Positions 16,984 through 23,641 of a DNA stretch of 44,804 bases are shown here, piece after piece. The DNA comes from a virus. The stretch covers positions 1 to 44,804 of IMG/VR virus record IMGVR_UViG_3300033150_001682. One strand, given 5' to 3'. The translations under genes and the position numbers were made by a program. The first letter of the stretch is position 1, and every line of letters starts with the position of its first letter. The notes beneath the pieces were generated by a model. The model did not search any database. It saw only the letters and a program-made list of their open reading frames with translations, and was not told the DNA's origin.

Positions 16984-17624
16984 AGTTCGAACTCCCTAAT
17001 TTTTATAGATGAGTTAGCATAAAGGAATTTAGTGAGACTATCGTAGAAGGTTATGCTCTCTACTACTATCTCTATGATTCCAGCATTGATTAGAGTGCCA
17101 AAGCAATTCTTGCATGGAATAATGCTGTTGAGGTAAAGAGTTGTGCCAATAGTAGATGCGCCTATCCGAGCTGCGTTGCTGACAGCGTTTTCCTCAGCGT
17201 GTTGAGCGGGGCAGAGCTCAGTGTGAGTCCCAGATTCGTAGCCTAGAACTCTGCGAGGACACTCGTTGGAGAGGCGAGATAGGTCTACTGGTTTAGGGTG
17301 AGAAGCGATCACTTCTGAGAGTGATCTGTCCTTTAAGTATCTCTGATGCCCACAATGAGGGATTCCTCGAGGAGGTCCGTTGTAGCCAGTTGAAACGATA
17401 GAGTGATCCCTCACAAGGATAGCTCCTATCTTGCGACTGAGGCAAGGAGACTTAGAGGCCACCGTCCGGCAGATTTCGTGGAAGTATCTGTCCCACTCAC
17501 TATCAGAAGATCCTTTCGGTGGCCATAGTCTCCGTCCACAGTGTTGGCAGTAGAACATATCTGAGGTTGTGGGTATCAGAGCACCAGGTTTCACCTTGGT
17601 CGGGTCGCAGTACGGACAAGTCAT
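16980..17624 (-). CDS. dCMP deaminase with N-terminal zinc ribbon
   Basis: 214 residues. The catalytic zinc motif is HAEENAV (about 141-147) with PCKNC about 28 residues later, and ILVRDHSIVSTGYNGPPRG before it, all typical of phage deoxycytidylate deaminase, which turns dCMP into dUMP for thymidylate synthesis. An extra N-terminal segment CPYC...CQHC (residues 3-33) forms a likely second zinc site. The gene overlaps its neighbours by 1-4 bases, so it is part of a tight operon. A Cys-rich insert between the two halves carries further His/Cys residues, as in other phage dCMP deaminases. Confidence 0.85.
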   Translation of the reverse strand: MTCPYCDPTKVKPGALIPTTSDMFYCQHCGRRLWPPKGSSDSEWDRYFHEICRTVASKSPCLSRKIGAILVRDHSIVSTGYNGPPRGIPHCGHQRYLKDRSLSEVIASHPKPVDLSRLSNECPRRVLGYESGTHTELCPAQHAEENAVSNAARIGASTIGTTLYLNSIIPCKNCFGTLINAGIIEIVVESITFYDSLTKFLYANSSIKIREFEL

Positions 17625-17935
17625 TATTCAACTCCTAAGTCTGAGAGCATTGCTTCTAAGAGGAAGGTGTAGTTGCGCAGATCAACTATCTTCTCCCTCC
17701 ACTGTCTCATACTGTAAGCAAGAGGATCTTTGCACATGTCTGCGATAGAGGTTATGTGTTTAGTAGCCATGCCCATGAGAGCCTCAGTTGGAGTTATGTC
17801 CTGAGTACTTGCGGCCCTGTAGAATTGCCCTAGACGGTCTTTCCCGTCCGAGTATTCGACTTGTTTTCTTAAGAGCACTCTTTTACTCCTCAAAAAGGCC
17901 TTCTCCACTTCAATCATAAATTCTTCGTTAGTCAT
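17624..17935 (-). CDS. DUF1599-like (nucleotide modification associated) protein
   Basis: 103 all-helical residues. LLRKQVEYSDGKDRLGQFYRAASTQ with the later WREKIVDLRNYTFLLEAML resembles the DUF1599 / Nmad1 group, which often lies beside phage nucleotide-modifying genes and is related in fold to MazG-type hydrolases. The start overlaps the upstream gene by eight bases and the stop overlaps the dCMP deaminase start. A role in nucleotide pool or base modification is inferred from family and neighbours; no catalytic residue is proven. Confidence 0.6.
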   Translation of the reverse strand: MTNEEFMIEVEKAFLRSKRVLLRKQVEYSDGKDRLGQFYRAASTQDITPTEALMGMATKHITSIADMCKDPLAYSMRQWREKIVDLRNYTFLLEAMLSDLGVE

Positions 17936-18230
17936 TTCCTTTCTCCTTTCTCTTCACATGGTTCTTGATAATACGAGCTGCTAGCACTTCCATTCTCATC
18001 CCTTTCTGCTCGGCTTCCTTACGCAAGAGATCCCTTACGTATTTTGGGATTCTTACTCTGTAGTAAGGATACATAGTAACATTCGTGCGTCTAGGATGTC
18101 TCTTTGGTTCCTGCGGAGGAGGCTCATTTAGCCATCTGCAGTTACCACAGAAATGTGCTGGCAGCTCACGCTTTATGCGGAGACATTCAGCTGCTGATAC
18201 TTCTCTATTCATAGCTACGCAATGTCTCAT
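17928..18230 (-). CDS. Cys-rich protein with C-terminal ribbon-helix-helix
   Basis: 100 residues. The first 40 contain MRHCVAMNREVSAAEC and AHFCGNCRW, a likely zinc site. The second half, YYRVRIPKYVRDLLRKEAEQKGMRMEVLAARIIKNHVKRK, is a clear ribbon-helix-helix (strand RVRIPK, two helices) of the Arc/MetJ type. It probably binds DNA and may regulate this operon. Palindromic copy 6 lies 13 bases upstream of the ATG. Confidence 0.65.
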   Translation of the reverse strand: MRHCVAMNREVSAAECLRIKRELPAHFCGNCRWLNEPPPQEPKRHPRRTNVTMYPYYRVRIPKYVRDLLRKEAEQKGMRMEVLAARIIKNHVKRKEKGND

Positions 18231-18242
18231 TGGTGTATTCGT

Positions 18243-18267
18243 AGATAATTAAATAATTTAATTAACT
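18243..18267. repeat. 25-bp palindromic boundary element, copy 6
   Basis: Left half AGATAATTAAA, right half TTTAATTAACT. It lies between the RHH gene start and a 110-base stretch bounded by inverted repeats; the possible micro-ORF at 18258-18341 ends inside it. Confidence 0.9.
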
Positions 18268-18341
18268 GTGCCACCGGCTCCTGGCTCCTGTTTCAGCTTT
18301 CTACACAGTGCTGAGGACGAACTTAGATTACCGGCTCCCAT
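18258..18341 (-). CDS. Possible 27-residue micro-ORF
   Basis: An ATG at 18339-18341 with GGGG three bases upstream opens MGAGNLSSSALCRKLKQEP and ends GAGGTVN at a TAA inside palindromic copy 6. An in-frame GTG at 18366-18368 would add MPIALTIWG. The stretch also has RNA-like inverted repeats, so it may not be coding. No family is recognised. Confidence 0.3.
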   Translation of the reverse strand: MGAGNLSSSSALCRKLKQEPGAGGTVN

Positions 18342-18373
18342 GCCCCAGATAGTGAGTGCTATCGGCACAGTTA
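18265..18373. other. Intergenic stretch closed by a 9-bp inverted repeat
   Basis: AACTGTGCC (18265-18273) pairs with GGCACAGTT (18364-18372). Inside are smaller hairpin arms GATAG/CTATC around 18349-18362 and CAGC/GCTG around 18296-18314, plus a direct repeat of CCGGCTCC. This could be a multi-branched RNA, or chance structure in the micro-ORF. Confidence 0.4.
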
Positions 18374-18377
18374 GTTG

Positions 18378-18848
18378 TTAGAATGGAATGTCCTCAGGAT
18401 CCGACTGTTGATCACCAGCTGTTGAAGGCCCAGCAATGTATTTCTTCACTCCATTCTTGTCAGGATACTGACCATCTTTGTCCCTCACTACCTTCAAAAT
18501 CATCCAGCCTTCGAGACCTGGCAAGTCGTCTTCCCATGAGAAAGGACGAGAATAGTCAATGCCAAAGGCTTCTGCGAATGACTTGAATTGGTGGAGAGAG
18601 GCGACATACTGTTTTTCAGTTAGCTTATCTCTGTCCACGAGGTCCCAGAAGAAGTCAGAGAACATTGGACAGAGAGGTTCATCTGGAACATCGAAGACTA
18701 CAGAGTACCACTTTGCGTTGTTAGTGTCGCTTACTCCAGAATTGACAGCTACGATGCGAGCCTTGACCTCTGTATCCTTTGGAAGGATTTGAGGTTCCGG
18801 AGCTTCCCTTATTTCTTTTTCTATTTCTGAGTAATCGGTTAGAGACAT
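18378..18848 (-). CDS. SSB-like / DUF669-like single-strand DNA-binding protein
   Basis: 156 residues from ATG 18848 with AAGGAGG upstream (an earlier in-frame start at 18866 lacks a ribosome site). A strand-rich core (TEVKARIVAVNSGVSDTNNAKWYSVVFDVPDEP) suggests an OB-type fold, and the last residues DPEDIPF give the acidic, aromatic-ended tail typical of single-strand binding proteins. It is next to the Sak4-like ATPase, a common pairing in phage recombination. DUF669 family membership is my best guess. Confidence 0.6.
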   Translation of the reverse strand: MSLTDYSEIEKEIREAPEPQILPKDTEVKARIVAVNSGVSDTNNAKWYSVVFDVPDEPLCPMFSDFFWDLVDRDKLTEKQYVASLHQFKSFAEAFGIDYSRPFSWEDDLPGLEGWMILKVVRDKDGQYPDKNGVKKYIAGPSTAGDQQSDPEDIPF

Positions 18849-18910
18849 AAAGTTCCTCCTTCTCAAATTAGGTTAAGGGTTTAAAGTGTTGAGCCTCTTG
18901 CCATGGGTAA

Positions 18911-19759
18911 TTACTTTTCACCCCCTTTCTCATCAGAAGCTGCTTGTGAACTTAGCTTAGGCTTATCTTCCCACTGCAGCCCTACCTTTTTCAGCAACTT
19001 CTTAATATTAGGTTCTTCAACTGCATCTAGTCTCCCGTCTGCCTTCAGACGAGATCTAGCAATGTATTGGCCTAGTGAGTCGATCAGCATTTCTCTGCGA
19101 GGTGGATTTCCCTTTCCGATCAGCACGTAGAGTTCGTCGAAGAGGAGAGGGACAGTTACTACTGCCTGACCAGTCACGTAGAGTCGATAGCGGATTTCTT
19201 CGTACTTGATGCCAGTTGACTTGTCAATGCTTTTGAGGTCTCTGTTTTCACGCAAGTGGGCAGTTATGATGAAGTCGCAAGGGAGATTCATTAGCCGTCT
19301 GATTTGGTTCTCTATTTCTACTTTCTGAGGATTATAGTCTCTGCGATGCTGAGGTACTCCACCTGCATCTCCCCTCATTCCGAGTTGATAGTTCATGGCT
19401 GCTTGTCCGAAGGTTGTTAGAGAGTCGATGCAATAGGTTCCGAATTGTTCAAAGTAGCCTATGCGGATTCGCAGTTCAGTTGCTTTCTTCCACTCGGCAT
19501 AGATTCGAGGATTGAAAGGATCCTCGGTTTCCCATCGAGTGTCGACTACTATATGCCCCGCGTCTATCCACTTCATCAAGCACTTTGTTCCACCAGGATC
19601 AAAGCTGTCAATGTGAACTGGGAGACGAGCAGTTCGGAGCAGGAAGGTTTTCCCGCTATTCGTTTCGCCAGTGATGATTGCACTGAAGCGCTTTTGCATC
19701 TTGTCAGCGTTGTAGTAGTTGCGGACTCTTTCTAGTTCCTTCTTTTTATCGTAAGCCAT
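18911..19759 (-). CDS. Sak4-like / AAA_24 P-loop ATPase, probable recombinase
   Basis: 282 residues. Walker A GETNSGKT lies at 31-38 and a Walker B-type strand YCIDSLTTFG about residues 107-116. The spacing and small RecA-like core fit the AAA_24/Sak4 group of phage single-strand annealing or RecA-like proteins. The C-terminal part (FDELYVLIGKGNPPRREMLIDSLG) fits the same group. Its neighbour 18378-18848 is SSB-like, and a PD-(D/E)XK nuclease lies in the same operon, together a plausible recombination set. Confidence 0.7.
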   Translation of the reverse strand: MAYDKKKELERVRNYYNADKMQKRFSAIITGETNSGKTFLLRTARLPVHIDSFDPGGTKCLMKWIDAGHIVVDTRWETEDPFNPRIYAEWKKATELRIRIGYFEQFGTYCIDSLTTFGQAAMNYQLGMRGDAGGVPQHRRDYNPQKVEIENQIRRLMNLPCDFIITAHLRENRDLKSIDKSTGIKYEEIRYRLYVTGQAVVTVPLLFDELYVLIGKGNPPRREMLIDSLGQYIARSRLKADGRLDAVEEPNIKKLLKKVGLQWEDKPKLSSQAASDEKGGEK

Positions 19760-19775
19760 TACTTATCTCCTCTCT

Positions 19776-19970
19776 CTAATCTTCTATCCTCACTCTCATA
19801 GAGTCCCTCCAAGCTAGCTCATCCTCAAAGGGTTCGATGAGATCCTCGTACCCCTCTTCAAACCAATCCTGTTCAAGGCACCAGCGGAGGTAGGAGTTAG
19901 GGACCTCCGCTAGGAGGCGGCCCTTGAACCTCCCAAAAGGCATTGTTAATTCTCCGTAAGATCCATACAT
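19776..19970 (-). CDS. DUF3820-like small protein
   Basis: 64 residues. MPFGRFKGRLLAEVPNSYLRWCLEQDW matches the short conserved block of DUF3820 (quorum-sensing-regulator-like proteins in phages and bacteria), often linked to exonuclease domains. Both ATG 19970 and the internal ATG before PFGRF (GGAG nine bases upstream) are possible starts. The function of the family is not known to me. Confidence 0.65.
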   Translation of the reverse strand: MYGSYGELTMPFGRFKGRLLAEVPNSYLRWCLEQDWFEEGYEDLIEPFEDELAWRDSMRVRIED

Positions 19971-19992
19971 TAATTGTTTTCCTTTCTTTCTC

Positions 19993-20190
19993 CTATATTA
20001 TTTCTAAAGTTATCCGTTCTCCTTTTTGTAAAGAGACAATTTTTATTTCTATAATTCGACAAGACCAGCAACTATCTACTCCCGGATGGCTCAAATTCAT
20101 TACCTCAAACTTATCAGTTGAAGCTGTTCTCATTACAATACAGCCTTTATAGCAGCCATCTATGACCTTGCCAATTTCGCAAGGTTCCAT
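19993..20190 (-). CDS. Hypothetical protein, strand-rich
   Basis: 65 residues. The sequence reads like a small beta-barrel (IGKVIDGCYKGCIVMR, then CRIIEIKIVSLQKGERITLEII). There are five cysteines, two pairs of them close (CYKGC, CWSC). AGGG is near the start. Function unknown. Confidence 0.5.
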   Translation of the reverse strand: MEPCEIGKVIDGCYKGCIVMRTASTDKFEVMNLSHPGVDSCWSCRIIEIKIVSLQKGERITLEII

Positions 20191-20269
20191 CTCCCTAAAC
20201 TTTTCCCTTCGGAGATTTCACTTTGAGATTTAATTAGTTTGAACATTTTTATCCCTTTTTGTTTATGTG

Positions 20270-20469
20270 GCCGCAGCCAGGATTCGAACCTGGACGGAGC
20301 AGTTACGACGATACCCGCTGGTATCCTTCCTCCACGCCGTCGTCCTCACTGCTCCTGCATGTTAGCAGTGTCTACCAAGGGCAGGTGGCGTCCGAGTCTA
20401 AATTGCTAGACTCGGCCCCTATGTACACTCAGGTTTGCACTGTCGCCTGCCACATTCCACCACTGCAGC
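20270..20469 (-). ncRNA. 200-nt tRNA-like RNA with expanded interior
   Basis: Read on the - strand, the ends pair as a 7-bp acceptor stem (GCTGCAG / CTGCGGC, one G-U pair), and the 3' part is a perfect T-arm (CCAGG, loop TTCGAAT, CCTGG). The D-arm region matches leucine-type tRNA words: TGGTGGAAT and, 75 bases later, TTGGTAGACAC, whose outer three pairs can form. Between them lies a hairpin CCGAGTCTA/TAGACTCGG inside GGCAGG/CCTGCC. Further on, GGAGCAGT pairs with ACTGCTCC around ACGAC/GTCGT and GATACC/GGTATC. No normal 7-base anticodon loop is visible. It could be an intron-bearing or insertion-bearing tRNA, or a tRNA mimic. No encoded CCA. Confidence 0.6.
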
Positions 20470-20481
20470 CATAAATTATCT

Positions 20482-20685
20482 CTAAACGTAAGTATCATAA
20501 AGGTCTCCATCAGCTGTCATTTGTCTCATGTACCCATCACACCCTGGACAGCGTGCGTATCCTTTGTCATCTTTCTTCGCCCTCTCAATTGGTATTTGGT
20601 GGTAACACTTTAGGCACCTGAACGTGAGAGGCCTCTCATCCCATTTTATTGTATTAATGTGCGCAGCATTATCTGGAATGTTCAT
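20482..20685 (-). CDS. Zinc-ribbon microprotein
   Basis: 67 residues. CLKCYHQIP and, 22 residues on, CPGC form a four-cysteine zinc ribbon in the middle. GAAGGAGAG stands before the ATG. The stop is 13 bases before the tRNA-like RNA, and a copy of the RNA's 5' end lies just upstream of its start (20698-20723). Function unknown. Confidence 0.6.
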   Translation of the reverse strand: MNIPDNAAHINTIKWDERPLTFRCLKCYHQIPIERAKKDDKGYARCPGCDGYMRQMTADGDLYDTYV

Positions 20686-20717
20686 ATATCTCTCCTTCTA
20701 GCCACTGCGGCCATAGG

Positions 20718-20948
20718 TTATCTGTCCAGCGCTTCTTCTCCTTCCACAGTAAAGAGGCAATGTGCCCTTACTGAAGAAGGGCTGTTGTATCCTAGACTGA
20801 GTAATGCTCCGAACAACTGCCATTCTCCAATTCTGAAAGTTAGCTCTCCACAATTTGCGAGAGTCTCCTCCTCAGATCCCATAAAGACAGAGCAGCGAAT
20901 GTGATTTCCTGCTCTCTTTAGCTTTAATTTTAGGTGGGTTCTTTTCAT
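20718..20948 (-). CDS. Hypothetical protein
   Basis: 76 residues beginning MKRTHLKLKLKRAGNHIRC, a basic N-terminus, then an acidic middle and a strand-rich part (ELTFRIGEWQLFGALLSLG). AGGAGAGAAG precedes the start. No family recognised; its place in the early operon suggests an accessory early protein. Confidence 0.5.
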   Translation of the reverse strand: MKRTHLKLKLKRAGNHIRCSVFMGSEEETLANCGELTFRIGEWQLFGALLSLGYNSPSSVRAHCLFTVEGEEALDR

Positions 20949-21037
20949 CTCTTCTCTCCTCTCCTCTTTTACTTTCCCTTGAGTCCACTAAAAGCATAAA
21001 GTATCCCTTACTCAAAACAAGAACTATTAAAATCTCC

Positions 21038-21154
21038 CTAACCAGATATCATAAGAGGGAGCACTCTTAGATGTGTCATAACCCAAGACCCATAGTATAA
21101 AGCTCCCCAAGCTAAAGCAGTCATCGCACCCACTATTAATTTCTCAAACAGCAT
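21038..21154 (-). CDS. 38-residue single-pass membrane protein
   Basis: ATG at 21152-21154 overlaps the end of the TSCPD gene (shared bases 21144-21154), with AAGGAA just upstream. The product begins MLFEKLIVGAMTALAWGALYY (hydrophobic core from residue 6) and ends VLPLMISG. The overlap and ribosome site suggest it is real; function unknown. Confidence 0.5.
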   Translation of the reverse strand: MLFEKLIVGAMTALAWGALYYGSWVMTHLRVLPLMISG

Positions 21155-21497
21155 TTCCTTCTTCCCCTTTTCTTAAGTATCTTTCCCTAAGAGTCTTCCC
21201 AACTGCATCAGGGATACTCTTAATGACTGTGTCTTTCCAAGCTATCTGTTCACTCCCTGATATATCGATCAGTTGATCAACTATATCTTTCACAGGAATA
21301 CTATTCCTCAGTGCCAAAGACACCATCCGACCAGTTACCTCTGCCTTAGCCATTATAGAAGCACCTGACTTTCCAATGGTGCAGAAGACCTCGAAAGGCT
21401 TTCCATCGAGCTCGGAGATGGTGATGTAGAGGCTGCCGAGGCCAGTAGGGATTCTGACAGTGGTAGATGTTAAAGTCTCTGGTCTATCTTGTTTCAC
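21144..21497 (-). CDS. Stand-alone TSCPD domain protein (ribonucleotide reductase accessory)
   Basis: 117 residues from a GTG start. The block LTSTTVRIPTGLGSLYITIS...GKPFEVFCTIGKSGASIMAKAE...RMVSLALRNSIPVKDIVDQL matches the TSCPD domain normally found at the C-terminus of B12-dependent (class II) ribonucleotide reductases (NrdJ). Here the catalytic subunit is absent from the window. It may be a split NrdJb-like subunit for a reductase elsewhere in the genome or of the host. The family typically has a metal-binding Cys pair after this block, and no such pair is visible, so function may differ. Confidence 0.75.
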   Translation of the reverse strand: MKQDRPETLTSTTVRIPTGLGSLYITISELDGKPFEVFCTIGKSGASIMAKAEVTGRMVSLALRNSIPVKDIVDQLIDISGSEQIAWKDTVIKSIPDAVGKTLRERYLRKGEEGNAV

Positions 21498-21545
21498 GGT
21501 ACTTTGTATTCCTCATGATGTATATCAGTTTGTTCAGATTTAATT

Positions 21546-21899
21546 CTAACCTATGCGTAAGAGTGCAGGATTAAGGACTCCCCCACTCCTGTTAGCCCTC
21601 TCCCCTTCGTTGTTCAACTGAACACTCAGATTATGCCACCTTCTCAATTCTTCTCCATGAATCCAGACAGCAGATAGGATTGACACTGCTACTCCATACA
21701 TAAAGCCAGTTATTCCTTCCTCATCCGCTTTGTGAGAGAGTTCCTCAGCGACATCCTCTAGCTTCTGTCCCTCGGACAGTGCCTTCTCCATGAAGTTCGC
21801 CCATCTTTCAGCATAATCAAAACAAGCCCTTTCATAAGGATCGCTGTTCTTATTGTACCAATCTTTGTACTCATCTTCTTTGCCTTTTACAATTTGCAT
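21546..21899 (-). CDS. Conserved-looking phage protein of unknown function
   Basis: 117 residues. The pattern VKGKEDEYKDWYNKNSDPYERACFDYAERWANFME is one I have seen in many phage genomes as an uncharacterised helical protein; the rest is helical with Gly-Ala (ITGFMYGVAVSILSAVWIHGEELRRWHN). It is next to the PD-(D/E)XK nuclease with only three bases between. No catalytic motif is recognised. Confidence 0.65.
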   Translation of the reverse strand: MQIVKGKEDEYKDWYNKNSDPYERACFDYAERWANFMEKALSEGQKLEDVAEELSHKADEEGITGFMYGVAVSILSAVWIHGEELRRWHNLSVQLNNEGERANRSGGVLNPALLRIG

Positions 21900-21902
21900 A
21901 GC

Positions 21903-22895
21903 TTACCTCCATTCTAGTTTTAGTTTATTTCTAGAGTCCTTCTCTCTAGGATCCCAAAATTCTTGCGTGAATCCGAGAGGTGGTTCCTGACACTGTCGAA
22001 GTGGATTAGGCCATAGCATGCAGAATTCGTGGAACTCGCAGCCTCGGTACTTGTTGCAGCCCTGAGGGTTGATAGGAAAAGCAGTCATTACTGTGTCGCT
22101 TTCCTTGCAGTCGCTGAGTCTATCCATGTCTCGTTCGAGATCACAGACAGCATTCACTACAGTCCACAGCCAGACGTTCATCTGGTCGGAAGTTTTAAAT
22201 GCTGGTACTCGACGGAGAGTGGAATAGAACCCAGGTGGACGTGCAGATGAGCCCCTTGATAAGTATTCAAATCCGACTCCGCAGAACTCCACCCCGAGCA
22301 CCTCATCTACGGGAAAGAGACAATACATGCAGTGGGTGTAAGTGCCGTTTTGGATGCTGAGGTAGAACTGCTTCTCCCACATGTTTGAAGTGATGTATTT
22401 GCCAGTAGTTTTGTGATCCCAAGAGAATACCTTTCCTGTCTCTTTATTGCGGAGGAGGGAGTCCATTCTGAAGTAAAGGACTCTTTGTTCATCAATAGGG
22501 ACGGTTCCGGAGATTTCGGTTAGAGGTTCTCCTGTCTCTGGGTTATGGAGGAGTTCGTTTCTCTCCAAGTCATCCCAGTAGGTTACTGCGAAGTTAGCGA
22601 GGGCTTGCTTCACTGCTTCTGGAACCTTTGGTCTGTGGATAGGGTCAGTGGATTCAGGAAATTGCTCTCGATAAGGCACTATGAAAGCATTAAAGGCTCC
22701 CTCAAGATCATCGTAGCCGTGAATGAGTTGCCATTCTCTTGCCTTATGCCAGCACTCGCCGAAGTAAGTATCATGGGAAGGGATATCGAGACGCCAGCCT
22801 AGAATGTGGGAGTAGAAGTAGCGACGAGGACAGCGGAGATAGTCGTCGAGCTTTGAACTGTCCAGAATGCTCCAGCTTGGGTGTTCTTCGATCAT
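21903..22895 (-). CDS. PD-(D/E)XK exonuclease, Cas4/RecB-like with probable iron-sulfur cluster
   Basis: 330 residues. The N-terminal SKLDDYLRCPRRYFY is the typical start of a RecB/Cas4 nuclease, with Cys 22. FGECWHKARE supplies the conserved His and VLYFRMDSLL with FSWDHKTTG (about residue 158) gives the D and DxK active-site residues. C-terminal CNKYRGCEFHEFC adds three cysteines, which with Cys 22 fit an AddB/Cas4-type 4Fe-4S cluster. Such enzymes resect DNA ends; here it probably works with the Sak4-like ATPase and the SSB-like protein. Confidence 0.85.
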   Translation of the reverse strand: MIEEHPSWSILDSSKLDDYLRCPRRYFYSHILGWRLDIPSHDTYFGECWHKAREWQLIHGYDDLEGAFNAFIVPYREQFPESTDPIHRPKVPEAVKQALANFAVTYWDDLERNELLHNPETGEPLTEISGTVPIDEQRVLYFRMDSLLRNKETGKVFSWDHKTTGKYITSNMWEKQFYLSIQNGTYTHCMYCLFPVDEVLGVEFCGVGFEYLSRGSSARPPGFYSTLRRVPAFKTSDQMNVWLWTVVNAVCDLERDMDRLSDCKESDTVMTAFPINPQGCNKYRGCEFHEFCMLWPNPLRQCQEPPLGFTQEFWDPREKDSRNKLKLEWR

Positions 22896-23080
22896 AGTCC
22901 CTCCTTGTCAATAAGTAGGCGATCTAGCAACTCTTGGTTCATGGCTAGGAATTTTAGGAGAATGTCATTGCAGGTTTTTCTTCCTACTCCGAGAACATCT
23001 CCTGATCCATCACCTCGTTGGATTGTCAGGAGGATGAGGGCCTCTTTTCTCCACTTCTTTAGCTTTCTCTCACTTATCAT
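22892..23080 (-). CDS. Hypothetical helical protein
   Basis: 62 residues, mostly helical and charged (MISERKLKKWRKEALILL), overlapping the nuclease start by four bases (ATGA type), so co-translated with it. The start overlaps the upstream gene by 11 bases. No family recognised. Confidence 0.55.
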   Translation of the reverse strand: MISERKLKKWRKEALILLTIQRGDGSGDVLGVGRKTCNDILLKFLAMNQELLDRLLIDKEGL

Positions 23081-23330
23081 CTTTCTTCTCTCCTTTCTTA
23101 TATCTCAGCCTCAGCCACTTTCCATTCCCCTTATTAACATACAGCTTATCTCCGACCATTAAGTAATCATAGCCAGGTCCCATCTTCATCATAGCCCTTT
23201 TAATCTCCTCAGAAGCTACTTCTCCCTTATACTGATGCTCAACAGCAGGTTCTCGTTGAGATAGGATTAAGGCAGCCGTTAGGGCTGGAGCCAAGATAAT
23301 TAAAATTTTTAACCATCTAGTCAAGCACAT
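23070..23330 (-). CDS. Membrane-anchored small protein containing a captured palindromic element
   Basis: 86 residues from ATG 23330 (GGAG seven bases upstream; an earlier start at 23354 lacks a good site). Residues 5-25 (RWLKILIILAPALTAALILS) form one transmembrane or signal-anchor segment, followed by a charged C-terminal domain. The codons for the start of this segment (RWLKILII) coincide with a diverged palindromic element (copy 16), which lies just downstream of the stop of the preceding gene (23317-23319). Function unknown. Confidence 0.6.
   Translation of the reverse strand: MCLTRWLKILIILAPALTAALILSQREPAVEHQYKGEVASEEIKRAMMKMGPGYDYLMVGDKLYVNKGNGKWLRLRYKKGEKKDDK
23294..23318. repeat. 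Diverged 25-bp palindromic element, copy 16, inside a gene start
   Basis: Left half AGATAATTAAA, right half TTTAACCATCT with an altered centre. Unlike all other copies it is read through in the frame of the gene at 23070-23330, although it still lies at a gene boundary. Confidence 0.7.
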
Positions 23331-23613
23331 GATTTCTCTCCACATAACTCCCATTTTTGTAAAGAAGCAAGTTCAGCGTTCCATGCTTGTGAGCGAACAC
23401 TGCACAAGCCAGTGAGTTCATGACATTTAGAGAGCAGAGGAGGATATAATCACTGGATTTTGAATTTGCTAGCGAATCTTTAAACTTCCTAATCATATCG
23501 TTAGTACTAAACCTATTCATTCTCCCTTCAGTCATAAACACTAGTTCACCAAACTTCTCCGCAGCACTGAAGTTGTGGGAGCTCTTGTTTACCACATAAA
23601 CCTTGGTATCCAT
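23317..23613 (-). CDS. Hypothetical protein
   Basis: 98 residues, mixed alpha/beta composition (DTKVYVVNKSSHNFSAAEKFG; later YILLCSLNVMNSLACAVFAHKHG). The Leu/Val strands alternating with helices suggest a small Rossmann-like fold, of the kind seen in phage proteins that manipulate host functions, but I recognise no motif. It overlaps the next gene by 14 bases. Confidence 0.5.
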   Translation of the reverse strand: MDTKVYVVNKSSHNFSAAEKFGELVFMTEGRMNRFSTNDMIRKFKDSLANSKSSDYILLCSLNVMNSLACAVFAHKHGTLNLLLYKNGSYVERNHVLD

Positions 23614-23641
23614 CTTTCACAGATCCTTTCATACGAACTCC

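Noticed and set aside
18311-18325. Hammerhead-ribozyme-like CTGAGGA followed by CGAAC on the + strand
   Set aside because: Stem II and the GAAA partner core are missing, so it cannot form a standard hammerhead.
20270-20469. tmRNA reading of the tRNA-like RNA
   Set aside because: Too short (200 nt), no GGGG start, no TTCGAC near the 5' end and no tag reading frame with stop; the ends pair like a tRNA but the interior does not fit.
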